A stretch of 64,000 nucleotides of DNA, taken from assembly GCA_903901335.1 (NCBI GenBank), contig CAIUQR010000155.1, forward strand, positions 1 through 64,000, given 5' to 3'. Shown here one piece after another: positions 7,569 to 16,773 of this stretch. The position numbers were made by a program, and so were the translations under genes. The DNA is from an uncultured delta proteobacterium (lineage in GTDB: Bacteria; Desulfobacterota; Desulfobulbia; Desulfobulbales; Desulfocapsaceae). Below the pieces are notes generated by a model. It was not told where the DNA came from, did no database searches, and saw only the letters and a program-made list of their open reading frames with translations. Each line of letters opens with the position of its first letter. The stretch's first letter is position 1.

Positions 7569-8810
7569 TCAGCCGTCAAACCTTTTCATCGCAATAACGG
7601 CATTCGTCCCGCCGAAACCAAAGGAATTCGATAAGGCATACCGGATATCCATTTTTCTGGCCTGATTGGGAACATAGTCAAGATCACATTCGGGGCTTGC
7701 CTCCTGCAGGTTAATAGTCGGAGGCGCAATCTGGTCCTTGATGCTCAGCGCCGTAAAAACAGACTCAATACCACCGGCCGCACCAAGCATATGTCCTGTC
7801 ATTGACTTTGTTGAGCTGACTGCCAATGTGCGGGCATGATCGCCAAATACGGTTTTAATGGCCAGCGTCTCACATCGATCATTGAGCTGTGTCGAGGTGC
7901 CATGGGCGTTGATATAGTCTACCTGTTCCGGTTCAATCCCGGCATCTCTCAAGGCCATACGTATACAGCGAATTGCCCCCTCACCGTCTTCCGGAGGAGC
8001 GGCTATATGATAGGCATCGCTGCTCAGTCCGTAACCGGATATCTCTGCGTAGATTTTTGCACCTCGGGCCAGGGCATGCTCCAACTCTTCCAGTACCAGC
8101 ATCCCCGAGCCCTCCGACATCACAAATCCGTCCCGGTCCTTATCAAACGGCCTCGATGCTGCTGTCGGATCATCATTCCGGGTGGAAAGGGCCTTCATTG
8201 CAGAAAAACCGCTCACTCCCGTGGCACAGATCACCGCCTCGGCACCTCCGGTAACAATAATATCACATTCGCCACTCTGTATATGACGATAGGACTCTCC
8301 GACGGCATGGGTTCCGGCAGCGCAGGCCGTGGACAGCGACAGATTCGGCCCTTTTGATCCTAACAACATGGATATATGTCCCGAAGGCATATTCGGAATA
8401 ACCATCGGAATAAAGAAGGGTGTCACCTTTTTCGGGCCACGCTCAAGGATAACCTTGTGGCAGACCTCTATGGTGGGGAGCCCTCCCATACCACACCCCG
8501 TAATTACTCCGACACGGCCACAATTATCCTCATCGATAACAATACCGCTGTCCTTGACAGCCATTCCAGCTGCGGCTAGACCATACTGAACAAAAAGGTC
8601 GAGATGCTTTGCTGCCTTCTTTTCAAAATAAACCTCCGCCTCGAAATCTTTTACTTCAGCAGCGATCTTAACCGAGAAGTCACTGGTATCAAAACGGGAG
8701 ATCAGACCTACCCCGCTCATACCGGCACAGATATTTTTCCAGGATTTTTCAACCCCTGTTCCAAGCGGTGTTACAAGACCAACACCTGTAACCACAACTC
8801 TGCGCTTCAC
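7569..8810 (-). CDS. fabF: Beta-ketoacyl-ACP synthase II FabF
   Basis: FabF condenses malonyl-ACP with acyl-ACP in chain elongation. The 413-residue protein has the full Cys-His-His set: STACAAGTHAVGE (active Cys), NAHGTST (first His), and STKSMTGHMLGAAGG (Lys and second His). It opens RRVVVTGVGLVTPLGTG as usual. It follows acpP and is the housekeeping counterpart of the four divergent ketosynthases encoded at 24-48 kb, from which it is clearly distinct. Confidence 0.96.
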   Translation of the reverse strand: MKRRVVVTGVGLVTPLGTGVEKSWKNICAGMSGVGLISRFDTSDFSVKIAAEVKDFEAEVYFEKKAAKHLDLFVQYGLAAAGMAVKDSGIVIDEDNCGRVGVITGCGMGGLPTIEVCHKVILERGPKKVTPFFIPMVIPNMPSGHISMLLGSKGPNLSLSTACAAGTHAVGESYRHIQSGECDIIVTGGAEAVICATGVSGFSAMKALSTRNDDPTAASRPFDKDRDGFVMSEGSGMLVLEELEHALARGAKIYAEISGYGLSSDAYHIAAPPEDGEGAIRCIRMALRDAGIEPEQVDYINAHGTSTQLNDRCETLAIKTVFGDHARTLAVSSTKSMTGHMLGAAGGIESVFTALSIKDQIAPPTINLQEASPECDLDYVPNQARKMDIRYALSNSFGFGGTNAVIAMKRFDG

Positions 8811-8892
8811 TTTTCCGGCTCCTTGAGACTAGGTATTGTCAGCGATAAAAAAATACCACAAATGAGACTGATAACCACAATTTACAGTCTAT

Positions 8893-9123
8893 CTACTTCA
8901 ATTTATTGACATAATCAATAGCATCCTGGACTGTGCTTATCTTCTCGGCATCTTCGTCCGGAATCTCGATGTCAAATCCTTCTTCCATGGCCATAATCAG
9001 TTCAACAAGGTCCAAAGAATCTGCCCCCAGATCATCAACAAACGATGCATTGGGTACAACCTTCTCTTTTTCAACACTCAACTGCTCAACAATAATATCG
9101 ATCATTTTTTGATCTACAGCCAT
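8893..9123 (-). CDS. acpP: Acyl carrier protein AcpP
   Basis: This 76-residue acidic protein carries growing acyl chains on a phosphopantetheine arm. The attachment Ser lies in [16 protein letters not shown]. The sequence is of the classical FAS II type, ending [15 protein letters not shown] 7 nt before the ATG at 9123 supports the start. A 179-nt gap separates it from fabG, which could hold an extra promoter as often seen for acpP, but no clear boxes stand out. Confidence 0.96.
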   Translation of the reverse strand: MAVDQKMIDIIVEQLSVEKEKVVPNASFVDDLGADSLDLVELIMAMEEGFDIEIPDEDAEKISTVQDAIDYVNKLK

Positions 9124-9302
9124 TGCAATTCTCCCATGATTTTAAATAGTCTACAGTGCAAGCATCCTGGCAACACCACACTAACACTTTGTTTTTCCAT
9201 GAATAAACAAAACAACCCGATTAACTCCATCCTACATGAACAACCCCAACGCCAACTATTACATATTTTAAAACTATCGCAAGCGAAATCACCGCGGTGC
9301 AT

Positions 9303-10049
9303 TTACATATACATTCCACCATTAACATGCAATACCTGTCCTGTCATGTAGCGACCATCCTCACTGACCAGGTAGGCCACGGCCCCGGCAATATCTTCCA
9401 CCTCTCCCAGAGAGCCAAGAGGTATTTCACTTTTAAGTCTTTCCTGAACGTCGCCGGCCAGAGTTTCGGTCATCTCGGTCCTGATATACCCTGGAGCAAC
9501 ACAGTTGACAGTGATATTTCTGGAGGCATATTCTCTGGCCATCGATTTGGCTAAGCCCACCAATCCAGCCTTAGCAGCGGCATAATTTACCTGGCCGGCG
9601 TTTCCTGAAAACCCGACAACCGAGGTAATATTCACAATCCTCCCCCATCGTTTTTTCATCATGGTCTTGGATACTGCCTTGGCACAGAGAAAGGCACCCT
9701 TCAGATTGGTGGCAAGGACGGCATCCCAGTCCGATTCTTTCATCCGGGCGATCAGGCCATCTCTGGTAATCCCGGCGTTATTGACCAGGATATCAATGGA
9801 TCCAGCCTCAGCTATTATCTGCTTAAAGGCGGCTTCCACCTGTCCGGCATCGGCAATATCAAAACCGACGATCCTGGCCATGCCGCCCGCGTCTTCAATC
9901 AGCTTCTGGGTCTCCAAAGCGGCCTCAGGCCTGCTCACATAGTTGACATAGACCACGGCCCCCATCGCAGCCAGCCGCAGAGATATGCCTCTGCCGATCC
10001 CCCGGCTGCCGCCGGTCACAACCGCAGTTTTTCCGGAAAGAATCTTCAT
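9303..10049 (-). CDS. fabG: 3-oxoacyl-ACP reductase FabG
   Basis: FabG reduces 3-oxoacyl-ACP with NADPH. The 248-residue short-chain dehydrogenase has TGGSRGIGRG near the N-terminus, NNAGITRDGL, the Ser in ITSVVGFSGNAGQ and YAAAKAG with the catalytic Tyr and Lys, and ends HVNGGMYM. The ATG at 10049 overlaps the etfA stop (ATGA), so it is preferred to the GTG four codons upstream, which abuts the GAGGAG. The pairing with etfA shows that etfBA and the fatty-acid genes are one transcript. Confidence 0.95.
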   Translation of the reverse strand: MKILSGKTAVVTGGSRGIGRGISLRLAAMGAVVYVNYVSRPEAALETQKLIEDAGGMARIVGFDIADAGQVEAAFKQIIAEAGSIDILVNNAGITRDGLIARMKESDWDAVLATNLKGAFLCAKAVSKTMMKKRWGRIVNITSVVGFSGNAGQVNYAAAKAGLVGLAKSMAREYASRNITVNCVAPGYIRTEMTETLAGDVQERLKSEIPLGSLGEVEDIAGAVAYLVSEDGRYMTGQVLHVNGGMYM

Positions 10050-11239
10050 AAACCGCGACACTCCTCGATCTTCGTAATCAATTTTGGTAAAATCTCATAG
10101 AGATCTCCAACAATACCGAAGTCGGCCACATCAAAGATCGGGGCATTCTTGTCACGGTTGATCGCCACAATCGTATCCGCCGACTGCATCCCGGCAACAT
10201 GCTGGATGGCACCGGAGATTCCACAGGCAATGTACAGTTTCGGGGCAACGGTTTTCCCGGTCTGGCCAACTTGGTGCGGATAGGGAATCCAGCCGGCATC
10301 CACAGCCGCCCGCGAGGCAGCCACATCGCCGTTCAAGGATTTGGCCAGCTGTCGAATAAGGTCAAAGCCCTTGGCATTGTCCAGCCCACGACCGCCGGAA
10401 ACCAGGATATCGGACTCCTGGATGTTCACATTGCAACCTTCTGAGACAACCGATTCAACCACCTGTATCCTGCTCTGCAGCTGCTCAGGAACAGGGGTAA
10501 TATCAATCACGTTTCCGGTACGCTGCGGATCAAATTCAAGGGCCTTCATGACCCTCGGTCGCACTGTCGCCATCTGTGGTCGCGTGGATGGACATTCGAT
10601 CGTAGCCATGATGTTGCCGCCGAAGGCGGGCCGTGTCTGAAGAAGGGCGCCGTCCCCGGCACGGATTTCCAATTTGGTGCAATCCGCAGTCAAGCCGGTA
10701 TTCAACAGGGTCGCCACCCCCGGAATAAATGACCGGCCAATCGCGGTGGCGCCCGCTAAAACAATTTCGGGTCTCTGCTCCTGAATAAGGGCAGTCATGA
10801 CGGCCCCGTAGACATCATCGGTGAAATGGGCCAGTGCCGGATTATCGACCCGGAAGACGATATCGGCACCATGGCCGATGAGCTGCGCGGCAGTCTCTTT
10901 GGTCTCATGACCGATAAGAACAGCAGAAAGCGATACACCGCGCGTATCGGCAAGCTTTCTGCCGATTCCCAGCAGCTCAAGAGAGACGGAGGCCAGGGTT
11001 CCCCCTCTGAATTCACAGTACACCCAGACTCCAGCCCAGCGGCCCAGGTCCATCTGTACGCTTTTTTCGGTGCCGGTAAGGGTAAGCGCTCCCACGTCAC
11101 AGGCCTCGACACAGGCGCCGCAGAGGGTGCATGCATCACCGACCACAGCCTTTCCTTCGACAACCGTGATCGCGCCGAAAGCGCATTGATCCTCACAGAT
11201 CCCGCAACCGACACAAAGGTCATTATCTATTTGTAACAT
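10046..11239 (-). CDS. etfA: Electron transfer flavoprotein alpha subunit with N-terminal ferredoxin domain
   Basis: EtfA forms a heterodimer with EtfB and passes electrons between acyl-CoA dehydrogenases and other carriers. This 397-residue version carries an added N-terminal 2[4Fe-4S] domain (about residues 1-60): [16 protein letters not shown], then [16 protein letters not shown]. The ETF part follows, with the FAD-binding C-terminal block [27 protein letters not shown] and [10 protein letters not shown]. The ferredoxin extension is known from anaerobes and suggests electrons enter or leave through Fe-S clusters. A good Shine-Dalgarno (AGGAG) precedes the ATG at 11239. It sits between etfB and fabG, inside the fatty-acid operon. 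Confidence 0.93.
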   Translation of the reverse strand: MLQIDNDLCVGCGICEDQCAFGAITVVEGKAVVGDACTLCGACVEACDVGALTLTGTEKSVQMDLGRWAGVWVYCEFRGGTLASVSLELLGIGRKLADTRGVSLSAVLIGHETKETAAQLIGHGADIVFRVDNPALAHFTDDVYGAVMTALIQEQRPEIVLAGATAIGRSFIPGVATLLNTGLTADCTKLEIRAGDGALLQTRPAFGGNIMATIECPSTRPQMATVRPRVMKALEFDPQRTGNVIDITPVPEQLQSRIQVVESVVSEGCNVNIQESDILVSGGRGLDNAKGFDLIRQLAKSLNGDVAASRAAVDAGWIPYPHQVGQTGKTVAPKLYIACGISGAIQHVAGMQSADTIVAINRDKNAPIFDVADFGIVGDLYEILPKLITKIEECRGL

Positions 11240-11259
11240 CAGAGCTTCTCCTGCGAGGA

Positions 11260-12042
11260 TTAGGTCAGATACGGCCGCAGTTTGACGACCAGCTGCTCCA
11301 CCTGTTCATCGAGAGTCCCGGTGAGCAGGGAGCGCTCTCCCCGTGGTTCGGGTGGGAAGACCTTCACGACCTTGGTCGGTGAGCCGGGAAGACCTATAAA
11401 GGCAGGGTCAGCATCGATATCGGCCGCGTTCAGGGTTTTGATTATCGCTTTTTTGGCCTTCATTGTCCCCTTCAATGAGGGAACCCGCGGCTCATTGACA
11501 TCCTTGACCACGGTCAGAAGCGCAGGATAATCGACTTTAATCACATCGTACCCGTCATCCATCATCCTTTCTACGACCATCCCCATCGCATCCGCCTGGC
11601 GGACCTTCTGCACACATGTCACAAACGGTATGGCAAGCCTCATCGCAAGTCCCGGTCCCACCTGGGCGGTATCACCATCAATTGCCTGTTTGCCGCAAAG
11701 AACAAGATCAAAAGCCCCGATTTTTGCAATCGCCCTGGCAAGTGTATAGGACGTCGCCCACGTATCTGCGCCGGCAAAGGTTCGGTCAGATACCAGGACA
11801 CCATGATCGGCGCCGCAGGAAATTGCCTGACGAAGAACTGCCTCAGCCTGCGGAGGTCCCATGGTCACCGCAGTGACCTCCCCTCCCAGTGATTCCTTGA
11901 TGCGCACAGCTTCCTCAACGGCATGCTGATCATAGGGGTTCATGATCGATTGTACGCCCTCGCGGGACAGAGTATTCGTCTTCGGGTCAAGACGGACATC
12001 CTTCGCATCGGGAACCTGTTTAATACATACAATAATATTCAT
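11260..12042 (-). CDS. etfB: Electron transfer flavoprotein beta subunit
   Basis: EtfB is the partner of EtfA and binds a nucleotide or second flavin, depending on the class. The 260-residue protein starts NIIVCIKQVPDAKDVRLD, has MNPYDQHAVEEA and the family pattern AGADTWATSYTLARAI, LVLCGKQAIDGDTAQVGPGLA. It lies 20 nt before etfA and 88 nt after the acyl-CoA dehydrogenase, its expected electron donor. Whether this ETF is bifurcating cannot be settled by eye; a check of the residues around the second FAD site would be needed. Confidence 0.95.
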   Translation of the reverse strand: MNIIVCIKQVPDAKDVRLDPKTNTLSREGVQSIMNPYDQHAVEEAVRIKESLGGEVTAVTMGPPQAEAVLRQAISCGADHGVLVSDRTFAGADTWATSYTLARAIAKIGAFDLVLCGKQAIDGDTAQVGPGLAMRLAIPFVTCVQKVRQADAMGMVVERMMDDGYDVIKVDYPALLTVVKDVNEPRVPSLKGTMKAKKAIIKTLNAADIDADPAFIGLPGSPTKVVKVFPPEPRGERSLLTGTLDEQVEQLVVKLRPYLT

Positions 12043-12130
12043 GAAAAATCTGTTTACTTAGAATGTAGGAGAAACAAAACACAGAGAACCACGGCATGCT
12101 GCAAAAAAAAGACTTCACCTCGGACTCAGG

Positions 12131-13288
12131 TTATTTTTTCCTGGCATACTCTTTATTCAATTCCTGGCCGACGACATTGCGCTGGATCTGGTTTGTCCCT
12201 TCATAAATCTGCAGAATTTTAGCATCTCTCATCATTTTTTCAACCGGATACTCGCACATATACCCGTAACCGCCCATCACCTGAACCGCATCGGTGGTTA
12301 CCTTCATTGCCGTGTCCGTGGCAAATACCTTGCACATAGATGATACTTTTGACATATCCTCGGGGTGAGCATCAATGTGTTTTGCCGCCCCATAGCAAAG
12401 GGCTCGCGCCGCCTCAATGCCGATGGCCATATCTGCCAGCATATGCTGGACGGCCTGGAATGCCATGATCGGTTTGCCGAACTGCACACGTTGTTTGGCA
12501 TACCGTGCAGCCTCATCCAACGCCCCCTGAGCAAGACCGACTCCCAGGGCTGCAATCCCCGGCCGGGACGAGTCAAGCGTCTTCATGACGGTAATAAATC
12601 CGGTACCTCTTCTGCCGATAATCCTGTCCTTCGGGATCCTGCAGTCTTTAAAAATGAGCTCGGTGGTCGATGAGGCCCTGATCCCCATCTTCTTTTCCTT
12701 GGATCCACACGAAAAACCGGCATCTCCCTCCTCGATGATAAACATCGAAGCCCCTCGAGCGCCCTTGCTTCGATCGGTGATCGCAACGATCGTGTAAATC
12801 TGGGCCTCACCGCCATTGGTTATCCATTGTTTGGTTCCATTCAGGACCCATTCATCACCATCCTGGACTGCCGTGGTCTGTATCCCTGATGCATCAGAGC
12901 CGGCGTTCGCCTCGGTCAGGCCAAAGGCAGCGAACTTCTTGCCGGAGGCTACATCGGGGAGATATTTCCTTTTCTGTTCCTCCGTGCCGGAAATCAGAAT
13001 GGGGTAGATTCCAAGCGAGCTTGCGGCAAAGGCGGTGCCGACACCAATACAACCACGACCGAGCTGTTCCAGGGCAAGAACGATATCGAGACAACCGCCA
13101 CCAAAGCCGCCATACTCTTCAGGGATGGGCACACCAAAGAGATCGGCACGGGCCATTTCGTTTAAGATTTCCCGGGGAAACTGATGCTTCTCATCAAGTT
13201 CGGCACGCTTGGGAACGATTTTCTCATCTGTAATCTGCCTGGCAATATCAACGATCATCTGTTGTTCTTCAGATAAAAAATAATCCAT
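12131..13288 (-). CDS. Short-chain-type acyl-CoA dehydrogenase
   Basis: This 385-residue flavoprotein belongs to the acyl-CoA dehydrogenase family, which introduces (or, with a suitable ETF, removes) an alpha-beta double bond in acyl-CoA. Family blocks are present: FGLTEANAGSDASG, KQWITNGGEA, GIRASSTTELIF, QFGKPIMAFQAVQHMLADM and the C-terminal QVMGGYGYMCEYPVEKMMRD, then QIYEGTNQIQRNV, whose Glu is the catalytic base in short-chain enzymes. It lies between fabH and etfB in a fatty-acid synthesis operon, so a role in butyryl-CoA handling or in an enoyl-reducing step is possible. No fabI, fabK or fabV enoyl reductase gene appears in the operon. Confidence 0.93.
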   Translation of the reverse strand: MDYFLSEEQQMIVDIARQITDEKIVPKRAELDEKHQFPREILNEMARADLFGVPIPEEYGGFGGGCLDIVLALEQLGRGCIGVGTAFAASSLGIYPILISGTEEQKRKYLPDVASGKKFAAFGLTEANAGSDASGIQTTAVQDGDEWVLNGTKQWITNGGEAQIYTIVAITDRSKGARGASMFIIEEGDAGFSCGSKEKKMGIRASSTTELIFKDCRIPKDRIIGRRGTGFITVMKTLDSSRPGIAALGVGLAQGALDEAARYAKQRVQFGKPIMAFQAVQHMLADMAIGIEAARALCYGAAKHIDAHPEDMSKVSSMCKVFATDTAMKVTTDAVQVMGGYGYMCEYPVEKMMRDAKILQIYEGTNQIQRNVVGQELNKEYARKK

Positions 13289-13301
13289 GTTGTTCTCCTA
13301 T

Positions 13302-14282
13302 TTACCACTTAATCAGGGATGCTCCCCACGTAAAGCCGCCACCAAAAGCACAGAGCAGGATAATATCCCCTTCGGTAAACAGGCCTTGTCTGTTCGCTTC
13401 ATCCAAGGCGATGGGGACAGATGCCGCCGATGTATTCCCATATTCAGATACGTTAAAAAACACCTTCTCTTCAGGAAATCCCAGGCGATCAAGCAGGTTA
13501 GTCAAAATTCGCATATTTGCCTGATGAGGAATGAACAATTTGATCGAGTCCATGCTGATGTTTTCCTGCTGCAGAAGCCCGCGTACTGAATCCTCCATGG
13601 CCTTGACCGCATATTTGAAGACCTCACGCCCTTCCATAACGATGTAGGACCCTGAATTATCCGGTACCTCCAGGTCGGGGTTATAGCTTGGCGGTGCATG
13701 CATATGCAGAAGTTTCCACAGGCTCCCGTCGGAACGATGATTTGAACCGATCACCCCCCGCCCGTTATCATCACTGTGCCCGAGAACGGCAGCCCCGGCA
13801 CCATCGCCGAAAAGAATACAGGTATTGCGATCGTCCCAGTTCAATCGGCTGGAAAGGGTCTCGGCCCCTATCACCAGAATCTTTTTCCGATGTTCAGACC
13901 GAATATATTTATCGGCCATGTCCATACCATAGATAAACCCGGAACAGGCGGCATTGATATCATAGGCAAAGGCATTTACCGCTCCCAGCTCCTTCTGGAC
14001 AAAACAGGCACAAGACGGCATCAGCATATGCGAACTGATTGTACCGACAACAATAATATCAAGCTCTTCTGCGGAAAGGCCGGCCATCTGCAAGGCCTCG
14101 CGTGAGGCCGCCGCCGCCAGCTGATGCGTCTGCTCACCCGCTCCGCCAATTCGCCTGTTCTTTATCCCTGTCCTTGAATAAATCCAGGCATCATCGGTAT
14201 CAACAATGCCTTCCAGATCCTTGTTGGTCATTATTCGTTTTGGCAAACTTGAGCCGGTACCAAGAATTACAGTTCCCATCAT
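13302..14282 (-). CDS. fabH: Beta-ketoacyl-ACP synthase III FabH
   Basis: FabH starts fatty-acid synthesis by condensing acetyl-CoA with malonyl-ACP. The 326-residue protein has the active Cys in INAACSGFIYGMDMA, the His in FIPHQANMRI and the Asn in EYGNTSAASVPIALDE. It overlaps plsX by 4 nt and is followed 13 nt later by the acyl-CoA dehydrogenase. Length and motifs are normal. Confidence 0.96.
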   Translation of the reverse strand: MMGTVILGTGSSLPKRIMTNKDLEGIVDTDDAWIYSRTGIKNRRIGGAGEQTHQLAAAASREALQMAGLSAEELDIIVVGTISSHMLMPSCACFVQKELGAVNAFAYDINAACSGFIYGMDMADKYIRSEHRKKILVIGAETLSSRLNWDDRNTCILFGDGAGAAVLGHSDDNGRGVIGSNHRSDGSLWKLLHMHAPPSYNPDLEVPDNSGSYIVMEGREVFKYAVKAMEDSVRGLLQQENISMDSIKLFIPHQANMRILTNLLDRLGFPEEKVFFNVSEYGNTSAASVPIALDEANRQGLFTEGDIILLCAFGGGFTWGASLIKW

Positions 14283-15298
14283 GCACCTATATATACTTCC
14301 TTCTCATCGGTACCAAGATCTCTGGCAATCACATCATTGATGTTATTCCGGACCATATGCACCGCTGCCAGGATAGCATTTTTTATCGCCTGGGCATTGG
14401 ACTTACCGTGACAAACGATCCCCGTCCCGTTTATTCCCAGAAGGGGTGCACCGCCATACTCGGCATAATCCACACGCTTTTGAAAGGCCTTGAAGGCAGG
14501 ACGGGCCAGAAGATATCCCAGTTTTGCCATGGGCGATTTAATTATCTCATTTCTGAGCATCTGCATTGCCGCCTCCGCCAGTCCTTCGCTTACCTTCAGG
14601 CAGATATTGCCGACAAAGCCATCGCATATGATCACGTCAACATTTCCCTGAAAGACATCGCGTCCCTCAACATTGCCGATAAAATTCAAGGAACTCCCCT
14701 TCAGCAGCTCATATGCCTCTTTGACGAGGGTGTTCCCCTTCCCGGTCTCCTCACCAATTGTCAACAGGCCCACCCGGGGCTTGTCGATATTATATATCCG
14801 GGCAAAAGCAGCAGCCATTACCCCGAATTGATACAGATGAAGGGGACGACAGTCCACATTGGCCCCGACATCCATCATCACAACCGGATTTTTCAGGGTA
14901 GGAAAAACAGAGGCAATACCAGGCCGGGAGACATTTTTAATGCGTCCGAGTTTTCTAAGAGCTGCAGCCATCGTAGCTCCGGAATTTCCGGCACTGACAA
15001 CAGCATCCACTTCTCGACGCAGAACCAGATCAAAAGCTATGACAATGGAAGAATCTTTCTTCTTGCGAATAGCATCGACAGGATGTTCGTCCATCCCTAC
15101 AACTTGAGAGGCATGAACAATCTGCAGGCGAGCTGCTCTCTTCGAATCAGTTGCTATTCTCTTGAGATATGATTGCAGAAGTGGTTCATCTCCAACCAGG
15201 TTGATTTGCAGGTCAACCTGTTCTACGGCAAGCAATGCCCCGGCAATCAGTTCCTCTGGACCATGGTCGCCGCCCATGGCATCCAGGGCAATCTGCAC
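14279..15298 (-). CDS. plsX: Phosphate acyltransferase PlsX
   Basis: PlsX converts acyl-ACP to acyl-phosphate for membrane phospholipid synthesis. The 339-residue protein opens IALDAMGGDHGPEELI and has SAGNSGATMAAALRKLG, MMDVGANVDCRPLHL and LLTIGEETGKGN, all signature blocks. It sits between rpmF and fabH in the widely conserved yceD-rpmF-plsX-fabH order, and overlaps fabH by 4 nt. Confidence 0.96.
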   Translation of the reverse strand: MQIALDAMGGDHGPEELIAGALLAVEQVDLQINLVGDEPLLQSYLKRIATDSKRAARLQIVHASQVVGMDEHPVDAIRKKKDSSIVIAFDLVLRREVDAVVSAGNSGATMAAALRKLGRIKNVSRPGIASVFPTLKNPVVMMDVGANVDCRPLHLYQFGVMAAAFARIYNIDKPRVGLLTIGEETGKGNTLVKEAYELLKGSSLNFIGNVEGRDVFQGNVDVIICDGFVGNICLKVSEGLAEAAMQMLRNEIIKSPMAKLGYLLARPAFKAFQKRVDYAEYGGAPLLGINGTGIVCHGKSNAQAIKNAILAAVHMVRNNINDVIARDLGTDEKEVYIGA

Positions 15299-15307
15299 GG
15301 CGCTCTC

Positions 15308-15496
15308 CTATTCTGCTTCAGCTTCGAGATGAAAAACCGTCCGTCCTTTATATTTCCCACATCCCCCGCAAAGACGATGCGGTTCTTTCGGTTCTCCACA
15401 TTCCGGGCATACGGACAATCCAGGGGCCTTCAGTGCATCATGAGAACGTCTTTTGTGGGTTCGCGAATGCGAATGTCTTCTTTTTGGCAGTGCCAT
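15308..15496 (-). CDS. rpmF: 50S ribosomal protein L32
   Basis: This 62-residue basic protein starts ALPKRRHSHSRTHKRRSHD and carries the zinc-binding pairs CPECG and CGGCG, the zinc form of L32. The frame is open upstream to 15607, but the MALPKRR start is universal and lies at 15496, after a GGAGG-like sequence. It stands between yceD and plsX, 9 nt from plsX. Confidence 0.95.
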   Translation of the reverse strand: MALPKRRHSHSRTHKRRSHDALKAPGLSVCPECGEPKEPHRLCGGCGKYKGRTVFHLEAEAE

Positions 15497-15540
15497 AATT
15501 TCCTCCAGTAATGAAAAAGGCCGACAATCCAGCGTCTTTC

Positions 15541-16068
15541 TCAATGATTTTTCAATTTTTTTAAAACAGCAAAAGGTGAATCCGGCCGACCAGGAGAACA
15601 CCTGCATGTCTCATGAGCCAGGACCACTCCACATTCGGGGCAAAGCCCCTTACAACCGTCGTCGCAGATCTTCCGGACAGGTACTGCCAACAGTGCCTGT
15701 TCCCTGAGAACCTCGCCGATATCGATAACCGGTTCATCCAGATAAACAGTGTCGTAATCGTCTTCGCTGCATTCCATGTCCTGCAGTTGCAAAGAAACAT
15801 CTTCTCCTGTTTTGAAGAGATACTGAAAATCGACTAAGAGAGTATAATCGAAAGGTTCTCCACATCGATCACAGAGAAATTCTACGGATGCCAGCATCTC
15901 TCCTTCCAATACCACTGTGTCATTATTTTTTTTCAACAGATCGATTTCAGCATGATGTAACTGACGCAACGAAAACTCTTCAACTGGAAACCATCCGGTA
16001 TCCTTAAGAGAATAATGCGTGCCTCCTGCTGATATCTGACCAAATGTAACTTTCATCCCATTACTCAA
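15541..16068 (-). CDS. yceD: DUF177 (YceD-type) protein linked to 23S rRNA accumulation
   Basis: This 175-residue protein is the DUF177 member usually found in front of rpmF; the family is needed for normal 23S rRNA levels in some bacteria and plants. Typical features are the CDRCGEPFDY pair, the acidic middle with DTVYLDEPVIDIGEVLREQALLAVP, and the Cys cluster CKGLCPECG. Its place directly before rpmF agrees. It is the first gene of the fatty-acid operon, with 253 nt upstream before the mla operon end. Confidence 0.9.
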   Translation of the reverse strand: MSNGMKVTFGQISAGGTHYSLKDTGWFPVEEFSLRQLHHAEIDLLKKNNDTVVLEGEMLASVEFLCDRCGEPFDYTLLVDFQYLFKTGEDVSLQLQDMECSEDDYDTVYLDEPVIDIGEVLREQALLAVPVRKICDDGCKGLCPECGVVLAHETCRCSPGRPDSPFAVLKKLKNH

Positions 16069-16321
16069 CGTTCAGTTCCGACACAAGCGGAAAGACAAAG
16101 AAGGCAAAAATAATCAATTTACGGGAGAATGGCCAGAAAAAAATAGGCCTGCAAGAAAATTCGCAAGATATTCCATGTCAAGTGAGGCATACTACTTTTG
16201 CCCTGCAGTCTGGTTGCAGATGCGCAGAACACTGCAGAGTCAAAAATGGCACACGGTGTTATGTACATAGAGAACCGGAAGGGGTTAAATGTACTCTATA
16301 ATCCCTGAAGAAGAAAGATCT
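16069..16321. promoter_or_regulatory. Upstream region of the yceD/fatty-acid operon
   Basis: This 253-nt gap must contain the promoter for the long operon starting at yceD and the end of the mla transcript. A perfect TTGACA is present on the minus strand (16181-16176), but the bases 16-18 nt beyond it do not give a good -10. No clear terminator hairpin with a T run is seen after the gene ending at 16322. No FapR/FabT-like palindrome is obvious to the eye. Confidence 0.3.
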
Positions 16322-16771
16322 TTATAAAACATGGGCCAATCGTTCCGAGCATTTCTGCAAACGCAAGTTGGAAACGTAGAGAAGCCGTTTAAAAATCCTT
16401 ATCAGAATCTGTGGATCCTGCTCACCAAGGGAAGCCAGGTTTCCGTGATGAAGGCAGTATAATAACGACTCCTCAATTGCAATGACAGTGGCAGTCCGAA
16501 GCAAATCCCCCAGCGCCCCCCCTTCTCCGACCGACGCCCCTGGCTCAAGAAGTGCCACTACCTGCGTTTTCTCATTAAACCCCGTCTCCTTCAGAACAGC
16601 AAGCCTCCCTGTTTCCAGAAAAAACAGGCCCTCAGCAGCATCCCCGGCATGAAAAAGCACCTCCCCCTTCTTGAGAGAGATCGGCGTTGCCGTAGCTACA
16701 AGCCTGGCTTGATCCTCGGCATTTAAGAAAGAAAATGCCTGAGCTGGTGTTGTAGAGCCGGATCCGGCCAC
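16322..16771 (-). CDS. Cyclic nucleotide-binding-fold protein without DNA-binding domain
   Basis: The 149-residue protein is essentially one cNMP-binding (Crp-type) beta-roll: SLKKGEVLFHAGDAAEGLFFLETGRLAVLK, read in parts, then LEPGASVGEGGALGDLLRTATVIA. In cAMP-binding domains the phosphate cassette reads GELAL-x-x-x-x-RxAT; here GEGGALGDLLRTAT keeps the RxAT-like end. There is no C-terminal helix-turn-helix, so it is not a Crp-type transcription factor by itself. The GTG start lies 2 nt after the mlaC stop, so it is translated from the mla transcript. A role in sensing or modulating Mla transport is inference from position alone. Confidence 0.75.
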   Translation of the reverse strand: MAGSGSTTPAQAFSFLNAEDQARLVATATPISLKKGEVLFHAGDAAEGLFFLETGRLAVLKETGFNEKTQVVALLEPGASVGEGGALGDLLRTATVIAIEESLLYCLHHGNLASLGEQDPQILIRIFKRLLYVSNLRLQKCSERLAHVL

Positions 16772-16773
16772 GA

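Noticed and set aside
14102-15172. 356-codon plus-strand frame opposite plsX
   Set aside because: Antisense shadow of plsX, which has all family motifs.
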